64,000 nt of DNA from Lutispora sp003527145 (GTDB lineage Bacteria; Bacillota; Clostridia; Lutisporales; Lutisporaceae), in NCBI GenBank assembly GCA_029983695.1, contig JASBZB010000014.1:1-64000 (forward strand). The letters run 5' to 3'. This document shows positions 43,890 through 52,340 of this stretch, piece after piece (the first letter of the stretch is position 1; the number at the start of each line of letters is the position of its first letter). Under the pieces are notes generated by a model, which was given only the letters and a program-made list of their open reading frames with translations, ran no database searches and was not told the origin of the DNA. A program made the translations under genes and the position numbers.

Positions 43890-45431
43890 ATGGATAGCAT
43901 CAGAAAAAAATTTTATATGTATATATTATTATTTATAATCATTATATGCTCCATCAGCATCTTCATCTTTGTTTATTCCATAAAAAATGTAGAAAGCATA
44001 TATGAGAAAAATGTTCAGGAGAACATATACAGTTTAAAAAAAGGTTTCCTTAAGGATACGGTAAACAATGTTATCTCTCTCATTGAGCAAGTACGAGAGC
44101 AGAATATAAATCAATATGCTTTATTAGCAGATAATGCTTCAAAGGCTTTTCAAGAGTACTATAAGCTAGATCCGGAAAAATTTCCGGGTCTGGCTATTGA
44201 TTATTTTAATCAAGATGATATGCGAGAGATTTTTGAAGTTATCATCATAGACAATTCACAAAATGAGATCATTTACGAACACTTGGCTTATTCTATGGAC
44301 AGGTCGGTTTTGATCGAGGACAAGCTGGAGCGAATCAAATCGGAAAACCCTTTCTATTATGAGAAAACCTATGGAATATACACGGTTTTCTACGCTATAC
44401 GCATGACTTTTATAGATGAACTCACGAAAAAGCATATTGCATATGTAATACATAATTCAAAATTTGAAAATGATTCTTATATATGGGTCAATGAGGTCAT
44501 TGACTATAATGGCGGAGAGAACTATGCCATCAGAAGGATTCATCCCAATCTGAAGGATACCGAGGGAAGCTATTTATCTACAGAAACACGTGATATAAAA
44601 GGGAATAAGCCATATTTGACGGAACTGGAAGGTGTCAAAGAAAAGGGAGAAATTTTTTTTAAATACTATTTCAAGAGGATGAATTCCAAAGAGATATCGG
44701 AAAAGCTTACTTATTCCAAGCTATATAAAGAATATGACTGGATAATTGCCATGGGCATTCATGTTGATGATATAAAGGCTTATATAAATAAAGTGAGCAA
44801 CCACAGCCAAAAAGTAATAACCGATATGTTTTTCTATATTCTGCTCATATTATTTTTAATGTTCATAAGCGGTTATCTGTGGCTCACGCGTTTGGAAAAA
44901 TGGTATTATCAAAACTCCAATAAAGCCTTGAAAGAGGAGATAAACCTGGATCCTCTGATAAAGATATATAATCGGCGTGCGGCTCAGGCTAAGCTTAATG
45001 CCATATTTGACAGTTTTAAGCGCAATGGCAGCATCTACGCGATTATAATATATGATGTTGATAACTTTAAGAGCATAAATGATACCTATGGTCATGATGC
45101 AGGCGACGCAGTCCTCATCAATATTGCAAAAATAATAAACAGCAACATAAGGAGCACGGATAGCTTATACAGGTGGGGCGGAGAAGAATTTCTGCTGATC
45201 TGCGAAGGCATGAAGAAGGAACACGTCATGGACTTTGCTCAGAAGCTGCTGGAGAATATTGGGGAAGCAGAATACAGCCAAGGAGAAGAACGGTATTGCG
45301 TTACCGTTTCCATAGGCATTTCATTCTTTGAACCTTCCGATGTTGATTATAGTGCAGCAATAAAGCGCGCTGATACAGCGCTGTATAATGCAAAAAAATC
45401 AGGGAAAAACTGCGTCTGCTTATGCAAATAA
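43890..45431 (+). CDS. Membrane-bound diguanylate cyclase with Cache-type sensor
   Basis: 513 residues. Membrane segment at about 7-29, extracytoplasmic region of about 275 residues ending YDWIIAMGIHVDDIKAYI, typical of a Cache sensor, second membrane segment near 310-332, then GGDEF domain: NIDPLIKIYNRR-like NLDPLIKIYNRRAAQ, DVDNFKSINDTYGHDAGD, active site RWGGEEF, and inhibitory site RSTD five residues before it. Makes cyclic di-GMP in response to an external ligand. TATAAT at 43850-43855 is a likely -10. Ends in a terminator shared with the rhomboid gene. Confidence 0.92.
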   Translation: MDSIRKKFYMYILLFIIIICSISIFIFVYSIKNVESIYEKNVQENIYSLKKGFLKDTVNNVISLIEQVREQNINQYALLADNASKAFQEYYKLDPEKFPGLAIDYFNQDDMREIFEVIIIDNSQNEIIYEHLAYSMDRSVLIEDKLERIKSENPFYYEKTYGIYTVFYAIRMTFIDELTKKHIAYVIHNSKFENDSYIWVNEVIDYNGGENYAIRRIHPNLKDTEGSYLSTETRDIKGNKPYLTELEGVKEKGEIFFKYYFKRMNSKEISEKLTYSKLYKEYDWIIAMGIHVDDIKAYINKVSNHSQKVITDMFFYILLILFLMFISGYLWLTRLEKWYYQNSNKALKEEINLDPLIKIYNRRAAQAKLNAIFDSFKRNGSIYAIIIYDVDNFKSINDTYGHDAGDAVLINIAKIINSNIRSTDSLYRWGGEEFLLICEGMKKEHVMDFAQKLLENIGEAEYSQGEERYCVTVSIGISFFEPSDVDYSAAIKRADTALYNAKKSGKNCVCLCK

Positions 45432-45443
45432 GCAGGCTTTTTA
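45416..45443. terminator. Terminator overlapping the GGDEF stop codon
   Basis: CTGCTTAT-GCAA-ATAAGCAG followed by GCTTTTT. The stem contains the TAA stop at 45429-45431 and the convergent rhomboid gene ends at 45441. Confidence 0.7.
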
Positions 45444-46571
45444 CAACTCCTTCAATACCTTATCAACGGCTTCTGCCAAACCGGGCTCAAGCTTCTTTGC
45501 CTCCTCCAGCTCCTTCTTTGCTGCGCTGATATTTCCAGTATCCACATACAACAAGCCTTTCATATATCGCCCTCGCGGTGCATCCAGCTCTATTATCTGA
45601 TCTGCATATTCAAAGGCTTCGGAATATTTGCTTTGGGAAGCTGATGATATTACCAATGCCCATAAGGTGCGAAGTCTGATATGATCGTCCTTAAAGTTTG
45701 CAGATAGTATTTCTTTGCCGATCTTATCAACTTCTTTATAAGATCCTTTTTGGAGCAGACCATCCAATTGTTCAACCTTTAATATGATCGTATTTTGGAC
45801 GTTGCTGAAGCCATAGGTTAAAGAAGCTCCGAGAACCAATAATGTCAGTATGATAAAGACGGGCCTTTTCAGCCATCTATGATGTGTCCCTCTCAGCTTG
45901 ACTATCCCCGATGCAAGAAATCCTCCCAGCAGCCCTCCCAGATGAGCATAATTGTCTATGCCCTTATGGACAAAACCATATACGACATTGATAGCTATGG
46001 TGATTATTATGTTATGGCCAAAATAGCGTCTGAATAATTCCGGGTTTTCAATTCCGAAATAAAGCAGTGCGCCGAGGAGCCCGAATATGGAGCCGGATGC
46101 GCCCACGCCGGGGTTGGGGGAAAAGATGAAGCTTAATATGTTGCCGAATATTCCGGCGGCTAAATAAATAACCAGAAATTTCATATGGCCGTACAGCTTC
46201 TCTGTCACACTCCCCACCCAATACAGCGAATAGCTGTTCACCAGAAGATGGGTAAAGCTGGCATGAAGAAATATGGGAGTCAGAAAACGCCAATATTGAC
46301 CCTGCATTATGCTGAGGTTTTCTTTCGCACCGAATATATAAAGCCCTTCATTGAAATCTATGCCCTTTAAAAATGAGTATGCCATGATTGCCGCCCATAC
46401 TGCCCCATTTATTATTATCAAACATATGGTGAGGGTCGCCTTTGGCGGAGAATACTCAGGCATGTATCTATATTCATGCCCCCCATATTCTGACGGATTC
46501 ATTTCATTGTCATTGTCCCCGTAAAAAATCATTGGATTTGTTTGTTCTCCATCGATATATTTTCCCTGCAT
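45441..46571 (-). CDS. Rhomboid-family intramembrane serine protease with C-terminal TPR
   Basis: 376 residues. Cytoplasmic N-terminus of about 55 residues, then six to seven membrane segments with catalytic Ser in GASGSIFGLLGALL, catalytic His in DNYAHLGGLLGGF and the rhomboid HxxxN-like LHASFTHLLVNSYSL. Residues 250-376 form tetratricopeptide-like helices (SKYSEAFEYADQIIEL, GNISAAKKELEEAKKLEPG). Resembles B. subtilis GlpG/YqgP in layout. ATG after CCGGAGG. Convergent with the GGDEF gene. Confidence 0.92.
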   Translation of the reverse strand: MQGKYIDGEQTNPMIFYGDNDNEMNPSEYGGHEYRYMPEYSPPKATLTICLIIINGAVWAAIMAYSFLKGIDFNEGLYIFGAKENLSIMQGQYWRFLTPIFLHASFTHLLVNSYSLYWVGSVTEKLYGHMKFLVIYLAAGIFGNILSFIFSPNPGVGASGSIFGLLGALLYFGIENPELFRRYFGHNIIITIAINVVYGFVHKGIDNYAHLGGLLGGFLASGIVKLRGTHHRWLKRPVFIILTLLVLGASLTYGFSNVQNTIILKVEQLDGLLQKGSYKEVDKIGKEILSANFKDDHIRLRTLWALVISSASQSKYSEAFEYADQIIELDAPRGRYMKGLLYVDTGNISAAKKELEEAKKLEPGLAEAVDKVLKEL

Positions 46572-46649
46572 ATTTAACCTCCGGTACTATAGCTGTTTTT
46601 AATACCACTATAATAATATTATACCAATAAATGATTAATAAATTAACTC

Positions 46650-46726
46650 GTTGTGCTGGCTGATAAAAAAGTATTTCACTGAACTAACATTCAGTGGAGT
46701 TGAAACCCCTTATCAGCTAACACAAC
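46650..46726. repeat. Hairpin repeat, family GCTGACTGATA, copy 2
   Basis: GTTGTGCTGGCTGATAA at 46650-46666 pairs with TTATCAGCTAACACAAC at 46710-46726 (one mismatch, one G-U), enclosing an inner CACTGAA/TTCAGTG stem. The arms match those at 39894-39944. It lies in the 493-nt gap between the divergent rhomboid and tig genes. Confidence 0.6.
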
Positions 46727-46940
46727 AGATTAAATTAATAGCAGAGCAAAAAGAATAATCAGCAAATAAAATCATATATTCATGGGACAAACTATGATAT
46801 TTATAGTAAAATATACTTAGGGATAATAATTATGGATTAGAAATAAATATTGAGGAATTGTGCTATTTGCTCTGATTTTTAAAAAATTATATAAAGCAAA
46901 GTATAATGGAAGAAACAGAGTAGAAAAATAGCAAAAATGC

Positions 46941-47019
46941 TTGATATGCATTTACAGTATGTTATAATTAAGTGGTTAAAGTGGAATGCTGGACTTCATT
47001 CCCGCGCGGAAGCGGGAAT
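46941..47019 (+). promoter_or_regulatory. Promoter and 5' leader hairpin of tig
   Basis: TTGATA at 46941-46946, 16-nt spacer, TATAAT at 46963-46968. Just inside the expected transcript, ATTCCCGC (46998-47005) pairs with GCGGGAAT (47012-47019), a GC-rich stem with no U run, so it is more likely a message-stabilising 5' hairpin than a terminator. The rest of 46727-46940 is AT-rich with nothing recognised. Confidence 0.55.
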
Positions 47020-47064
47020 ACTGATAAAGCCGCTGAGATTACTTGATATATGAGGAGGATATTG

Positions 47065-48351
47065 ATGAACTCTAAGTTAGAAAAATTAGAAAAAAATGTT
47101 GCTGCATTAGAAATTACTGTTTCGGCTGAAAAGCTGGAGGAAGGAATAGCAAAGGCATATATAAAAAATGTGAAGAAATTCAATTTGCCAGGTTTCAGAA
47201 AGGGAAAGGCCCCAAGAAAGCTTATTGAAAAACATTATGGTGAAGGAATATTTTACGAAGATGCCATAAATGAGGTTTGTCCGGAAGCCTATGAAGAGGC
47301 AGTAAAAGAGCATAATCTGGATCCGGTCGATAGGCCATCCATTGATATAGTTGATATCGAGAGCGGAAAAGGAATAGTATTTAAAGCAGAAGTAACGGTA
47401 AAGCCTGAAGTTCAACTGGGACAATACAAGGGAATAGAAGTAGAAAAAAAGGAGTATAATGTTACAGATGAAGATGTTTCTAAGGAATTGGTAGCTCTCA
47501 GAAACAAGAATGCAAGGATAATCGATATCACCGACAGGCCTGTGAAGATGGGAGACAATACAACAATAGACTTCAAAGGCTTTGTGGATGATAAGCAGTT
47601 TGATGGCGGCACAGCTGAAGATTACAAGCTGGAGATAGGCTCCGACCAGTTCATACCCGGCTTTGAAGAGCAGCTTGTGGGCGCATCGATAGGCAATGAA
47701 GTTGATGTAAATGTAACCTTCCCGGAGGATTACAGGGCCGAGGAACTGGCAGGCAAGCCGGCCATTTTCAAGGTTACTGTGAAAGAAATAAAGGAAAAGG
47801 AATTACTGCCTTTAGATGACGAATTTGCTAAAGATGTAAGCGAGTTCGACACCTTGGATGAATTGAAGGAAGACATAAAGAAGAAAAAGACTGAAGAAGC
47901 AGAGCACAGGGCTTTGCATGAATTTGAAGACAATGTAATTAAAAAGGTTGTTGAAAATGCTGAAGTGGACATCCCGCAGGTAATGGTAGATAATCAAGTT
48001 GAATCAATGATAAGGGATTTTGATTACCAGCTCAGATATCAGGGATTGGATTTAGACTCATACATGAAGTATATGAACATCGGCCATGAAGAACTGCATC
48101 AATCCTATAAGGAAACAGCACTGGACAGAGTTAAGACTCAGCTTGTATTGGACGCGGTTGCAAAGGCAGAGAGCATATCGGTTTCAGAGGCCGAGCTTGA
48201 AGCAGAAATTGTGAAGACAGCGGAGCAATATAAGCAGGAGCCTGAGAAGTTTAAGAAATCCTTGAGAGAAAGAGATATTGAATATATCAAAGACGGATTG
48301 GAAGTACAAAAAACCATCGACTTTTTGGTGGAAAATAGCGCAAGCAAATAA
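47065..48351 (+). CDS. tig: Trigger factor
   Basis: 428 residues. N-terminal ribosome-binding domain with the signature GFRKGKAPRKLIEKHYGE (usually FRxGKxP), central FKBP-like domain (VKMGDNTTIDFKGFVD, QFIPGFEEQLVG) and helical C-terminal chaperone domain. Nascent-chain chaperone and prolyl isomerase. ATG after GAGGAGGATATT. Heads the tig-clpP-clpX cluster conserved in Clostridia. Confidence 0.96.
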   Translation: MNSKLEKLEKNVAALEITVSAEKLEEGIAKAYIKNVKKFNLPGFRKGKAPRKLIEKHYGEGIFYEDAINEVCPEAYEEAVKEHNLDPVDRPSIDIVDIESGKGIVFKAEVTVKPEVQLGQYKGIEVEKKEYNVTDEDVSKELVALRNKNARIIDITDRPVKMGDNTTIDFKGFVDDKQFDGGTAEDYKLEIGSDQFIPGFEEQLVGASIGNEVDVNVTFPEDYRAEELAGKPAIFKVTVKEIKEKELLPLDDEFAKDVSEFDTLDELKEDIKKKKTEEAEHRALHEFEDNVIKKVVENAEVDIPQVMVDNQVESMIRDFDYQLRYQGLDLDSYMKYMNIGHEELHQSYKETALDRVKTQLVLDAVAKAESISVSEAELEAEIVKTAEQYKQEPEKFKKSLRERDIEYIKDGLEVQKTIDFLVENSASK

Positions 48352-48378
48352 TATTTAACAATAGTGAGGAGGATGTTT

Positions 48379-48963
48379 ATGAGCTTAGTGCCTATAGTAG
48401 TAGAACAAACCAACAGAGGCGAACGATCATATGACATTTATTCGAGACTTTTGAAAGACAGGATAGTTTTCCTGGGTGATGAAGTCAATGATGTGACTGC
48501 ATCCCTAATTGTTGCCCAGCTTTTATTTTTGGAAGCAGAAGATCCTGAAAAGGATATTAACCTTTATATCAACAGTCCCGGCGGGTCAATAACTGCAGGA
48601 ATGGCTATTTATGATACCATGCAGTTTATCAAGCCTGATGTTTCAACCATATGCGTAGGCATGGCCGCAAGCATGGGTGCGTTTTTATTGGCTGCAGGAG
48701 CAAAGGGCAAGAGATTTGCACTGCCCAACAGCGAGATCATGATACATCAGCCCTTAGGCGGAGCCAGAGGGCAGGCTACCGATGTGATCATCCATGCTGA
48801 AAGATTGATCAGGACTAAAAAAACATTGAACAAGATATTGAGTGAGAAAACCGGTCAGCCCTTGGAGAAAGTTGAAAAAGATGTGGAGAGAGATTATTTC
48901 ATGTCATCAGAGGAGGCTAAGGCTTACGGGATAATTGACGACATTCTATCAAAGAGAAAGTAA
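48379..48963 (+). CDS. clpP: ATP-dependent Clp protease proteolytic subunit
   Basis: 194 residues. MSLVPIVVEQTNRGERSYDI start, catalytic Ser in GMAASMGAFLLAAG, catalytic His in IMIHQPLGGARGQATDV and Asp in the C-terminal ERDYFMS region. Forms the tetradecameric proteolytic chamber used by ClpX. ATG is placed by GAGGAGG; a GTG 15 nt upstream overlaps that site. Confidence 0.97.
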   Translation: MSLVPIVVEQTNRGERSYDIYSRLLKDRIVFLGDEVNDVTASLIVAQLLFLEAEDPEKDINLYINSPGGSITAGMAIYDTMQFIKPDVSTICVGMAASMGAFLLAAGAKGKRFALPNSEIMIHQPLGGARGQATDVIIHAERLIRTKKTLNKILSEKTGQPLEKVEKDVERDYFMSSEEAKAYGIIDDILSKRK

Positions 48964-48977
48964 AAAGAGGTGTATGT

Positions 48978-50276
48978 ATGGCCAAATTTGAGGATAAGAA
49001 ACAGCTCAAATGCTCCTTTTGCGGTAAGAATCAGGACCAGGTAAGGCGCCTTATTGCAGGGCCGGGAGTTTATATCTGCGATGAATGCATAGAGCTTTGC
49101 CAGGAAATAATAGATGAAGAATTTGAGGACGAAGTTGATCTGGAGGTAAAGGATGTACCTAAGCCCAAGGATATAAAAGACTTTCTCGATAAATATGTCA
49201 TAGGTCAGGATGATGCCAAAAAATCCATGGCTGTAGCAGTTTATAATCACTATAAGAGGATTAACTCTGATAATAAATATGATGATGTAGAGCTTCAAAA
49301 AAGCAATATAGTTCTGGTAGGGCCTACAGGCTCCGGCAAGACTCTGTTAGCTCAGACTCTGGCCAAAATGCTCAATGTACCCTTTGCCATAGCCGATGCC
49401 ACATCGCTCACAGAGGCAGGCTATGTAGGCGAAGATGTAGAAAACATATTGCTCAAGCTTATTCAAAATGCAGACTATGATATTGAAAGAGCCGAAAAGG
49501 GCATAGTATATATTGATGAGATAGATAAAATTGCCAGAAAATCTGAGAATCCCTCAATCACAAGGGATGTATCCGGAGAAGGCGTGCAGCAGGCGCTTCT
49601 GAAGATATTGGAAGGAACTGTTGCCAGCGTACCGCCCCAGGGCGGAAGGAAGCACCCCCACCAGGAATTCATTCAGATAGACACAACAAATATACTATTC
49701 ATATGCGGCGGAGCCTTTGACGGACTGGACAAAATAATAATGAACAGAACAGGCAAGAAATCTATGGGCTTTATTGCAGACATTCAAACCAAGGAAAACA
49801 AGGATGTGGGAGAGATACTCAAGAATGTCCTCCCGGAAGACATGTTGAAGTTTGGCTTGATACCTGAATTCGTCGGCAGGCTTCCCATTATAGTAACCTT
49901 GAGCTCTCTTGATAAGGACGCGCTGGTCAAGATATTGAAGGAGCCCAAGAATGCTCTGGTGAAACAATATGAAAAGCTGTTTGAAATGGATAATGTGGAC
50001 TTGGAATTCCAGGATGAAGCTCTGGAGGAAGTTGCAAGGCTGGCATTGGAGAGGAAGACAGGAGCGCGCGGCCTTAGAGCCATACTCGAAGACATCATGC
50101 TGAATGTAATGTATGAAATACCCTCAAGGGAAGACATAGATAAATGCATAGTGTCCAAGGAGACCATATTGGAGCATAAACAGCCGGAACTGGTATATCT
50201 TGAGCCGGGTACCAAGAAATCACCTAAAAAGCCGAATAAAAGAAGCGGTAAACCGAAGAGGGAGACAGCTTCATAA
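48978..50276 (+). CDS. clpX: ClpX ATPase subunit
   Basis: 432 residues. N-terminal C4 zinc domain (CSFCGKNQDQV..CDECIELC), AAA+ module with GPTGSGKTLLAQTLA, Walker B IVYIDEIDKI, sensor and pore regions, and IGF-like loop region for ClpP docking. Unfolds substrates and feeds ClpP. 14 nt after clpP. Followed by a Rho-independent terminator. Confidence 0.97.
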   Translation: MAKFEDKKQLKCSFCGKNQDQVRRLIAGPGVYICDECIELCQEIIDEEFEDEVDLEVKDVPKPKDIKDFLDKYVIGQDDAKKSMAVAVYNHYKRINSDNKYDDVELQKSNIVLVGPTGSGKTLLAQTLAKMLNVPFAIADATSLTEAGYVGEDVENILLKLIQNADYDIERAEKGIVYIDEIDKIARKSENPSITRDVSGEGVQQALLKILEGTVASVPPQGGRKHPHQEFIQIDTTNILFICGGAFDGLDKIIMNRTGKKSMGFIADIQTKENKDVGEILKNVLPEDMLKFGLIPEFVGRLPIIVTLSSLDKDALVKILKEPKNALVKQYEKLFEMDNVDLEFQDEALEEVARLALERKTGARGLRAILEDIMLNVMYEIPSREDIDKCIVSKETILEHKQPELVYLEPGTKKSPKKPNKRSGKPKRETAS

Positions 50277-50293
50277 TAGTATAAAAGAAATAT

Positions 50294-50325
50294 AACCGAT
50301 TGGGAAACCGATCGGTTTTTTGTTT
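50294..50325 (+). terminator. Rho-independent terminator after clpX
   Basis: AACCGAT and ATCGGTT around a 10-nt loop, followed by TTTTTGTTTT, 17 nt after the stop. Confidence 0.85.
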
Positions 50326-50422
50326 TGAAATTTTTAGCAGTTTCAAATCTACAGGATAAAAAAAACCTCAGTATCCAATAATATTATTGACAGTTAATCA
50401 ATTGTGATGGGAGGCAAAAACC

Positions 50423-52135
50423 ATGTCTCAAGTTTTATTTTTTGTGCAGCTTTTCTTTCTTCTGGTGATGGGTTTATATTTTTTCAATATGCTGAAAGGG
50501 CAGCAAGGAAGCAAAGTTGTCGTTGAAAAAGAGTCAAAAAAAGAATTGGAAAAATTGCAGAAAATGAGGGAAATCAAGCTTACTAAACCTCTATCTGAAT
50601 TGACCAGGCCCTCAACCTTCGAAGAAATAGTAGGACAGGGGAATGGGATCAAGTCTTTGAAGGCAGCACTGTGCAGCCCTAATCCACAGCATGTGATCAT
50701 ATATGGTCCTCCGGGTATCGGGAAAACGGCAGCCGCAAGGCTTGTTTTAGAGGAAGCAAAGAAAACCAAGGGCAGCCCCTTCAGACAGGACGCAAAATTT
50801 ATGGAGATAGATGCTACAACCGTAAGATTTGATGAGAGGGGCATCGCCGATCCTCTTATAGGCTCTGTACATGATCCTATATATCAAGGGGCGGGAGCCA
50901 TGGGTCAAGCAGGCATCCCTCAGCCCAAACCAGGAGCAGTCACGAAAGCTCATGGGGGAGTGCTCTTTATAGATGAAATAGGAGAACTCCATCCCATTCA
51001 GATGAATAAATTGCTTAAGGTTCTGGAGGACAGGAAGGTATTCTTAGAAAGCGCCTATTATAATTCAGAGGACCCTCATATACCATTTCATATACATGAT
51101 ATATTTCAAAACGGCCTTCCTGCAGACTTCAGGCTCATAGGGGCAACTACCAGAGGTCCCGAATCCATACCTCCGGCTCTCAGATCCAGATGCCTGGAGA
51201 TATATTTTAAGGCATTGAGCCCTGATGAGATAAAGATAGTATGTGAGAATACCATCAGAAAAATATTTTTCGATATGGAAAAAGGCGTTACAGATGTCAT
51301 TGCCAAGTATGCCACTAATGGCAGAGAAGCGGTTAACATTATTCAAACAGCGGTAGGCATAAACATAAACGAAGGAAGAAGCAAGGTCCTGATAAGGGAC
51401 ATAGAATGGGTGGTAAACAGCGGACAATACAGCCCGCGCCCCGAAAAGAAGATAAGCCAGGAGCCACAGGTGGGCTATGTGAACGGTCTGGCCGTATATG
51501 GCCCCAATATGGGAACCATACTGGAAATTGAAGCTTCATCCTCATATGCTGATAAAGGCAAAGGAAGGTTGACTATAACGGGCATAGTAGACGAGGAAGA
51601 GATAGGGTCCAATGACGGTAAAAAGGTAAAAAGGAAGAGCATGGCGAAATCCTCTGTAGAGAATGTCCTAACCGTGATAAAAAAATACCTGAATATAAAT
51701 CCGGGAGATTATGATATACATCTGAACTTCCCCGGCGGCGTTCCCATAGACGGCCCTTCCGCAGGCATAGCCGTAGCGGTTGCGATTTACTCCTCCATTA
51801 CAAACATGCCGGTGGATAATAATATAGCTATGACCGGTGAAATATCCATAAGGGGTAAGGTCATGCCGGTGGGCGGCGTAGTAGCCAAGGTAGAAGCTGC
51901 GAAATCCGCAGGCGGAAAAAAAGTTATCATACCGAAGGAAAACTATCAAGAGATATTGAATAATATAGGCATAGAAATAATACCTGTAGAAGATATAAAA
52001 GAGGTTATAGATATTGCATTAAACAAGACTCATCAGAGGTCAAAACATCTTACGGCACTGCCGGATACAGGCCTATTGGCTGCTAATGGTGTTGCACCTA
52101 TGCAAAGCAGCTCCAATGTAACCTCGGCGCAGTAG
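50423..52135 (+). CDS. lonB: Membrane-anchored ATP-dependent protease LonB
   Basis: 570 residues. N-terminal membrane segment (LFFVQLFFLLVMGLYFF), AAA domain with GPPGIGKTAAARL and VLFIDEIGELHPIQMNKLLK, then Lon-type protease domain with catalytic Ser in DGPSAGIAVAVAIYSS and Lys in GGVVAKVEAAKSAGG. Ends in a low-complexity tail. In Bacillus LonB acts in the forespore, consistent with a spore-former, but this is by analogy. ATG after GGGAGG. Confidence 0.95.
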   Translation: MSQVLFFVQLFFLLVMGLYFFNMLKGQQGSKVVVEKESKKELEKLQKMREIKLTKPLSELTRPSTFEEIVGQGNGIKSLKAALCSPNPQHVIIYGPPGIGKTAAARLVLEEAKKTKGSPFRQDAKFMEIDATTVRFDERGIADPLIGSVHDPIYQGAGAMGQAGIPQPKPGAVTKAHGGVLFIDEIGELHPIQMNKLLKVLEDRKVFLESAYYNSEDPHIPFHIHDIFQNGLPADFRLIGATTRGPESIPPALRSRCLEIYFKALSPDEIKIVCENTIRKIFFDMEKGVTDVIAKYATNGREAVNIIQTAVGININEGRSKVLIRDIEWVVNSGQYSPRPEKKISQEPQVGYVNGLAVYGPNMGTILEIEASSSYADKGKGRLTITGIVDEEEIGSNDGKKVKRKSMAKSSVENVLTVIKKYLNINPGDYDIHLNFPGGVPIDGPSAGIAVAVAIYSSITNMPVDNNIAMTGEISIRGKVMPVGGVVAKVEAAKSAGGKKVIIPKENYQEILNNIGIEIIPVEDIKEVIDIALNKTHQRSKHLTALPDTGLLAANGVAPMQSSSNVTSAQ

Positions 52136-52138
52136 GGA

Positions 52139-52209
52139 ACGGAAACCACTGATTTCACTCTTCACTTTTTATTGCCGTGCTAATCAGTGGTTTCCGTCTC
52201 TTCTTTTTT
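52139..52209 (+). terminator. Long hairpin after lonB, related to the CCGTG repeat
   Basis: ACGGAAACCACTGATT (52139-52154) pairs perfectly with AATCAGTGGTTTCCGT (52182-52197), followed by CTCTTCTTTTTTC. The GCCGTGCTAATCAGTGG stretch resembles the CCGTG module of repeat copy 5, so a repeat unit may have been recruited as terminator. Confidence 0.75.
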
Positions 52210-52253
52210 CGTATAAGCTTCACATTCCGAATTTAATCATATTTAAAAAGTGG

Positions 52254-52282
52254 TTGCTTAATGAAGAGTATAAATATATAAT
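52254..52282 (+). promoter_or_regulatory. Sigma-A type promoter for lon
   Basis: TTGCTT at 52254-52259, 17-nt spacer, TATAAT at 52277-52282, about 50 nt upstream of the lon start. No CIRCE or CtsR-type direct repeat was seen around it. Confidence 0.6.
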
Positions 52283-52340
52283 ATACTAGACATGGAGGAA
52301 GAAAATTATTACAATATAATCATTTACAGGAGTGATCGTT

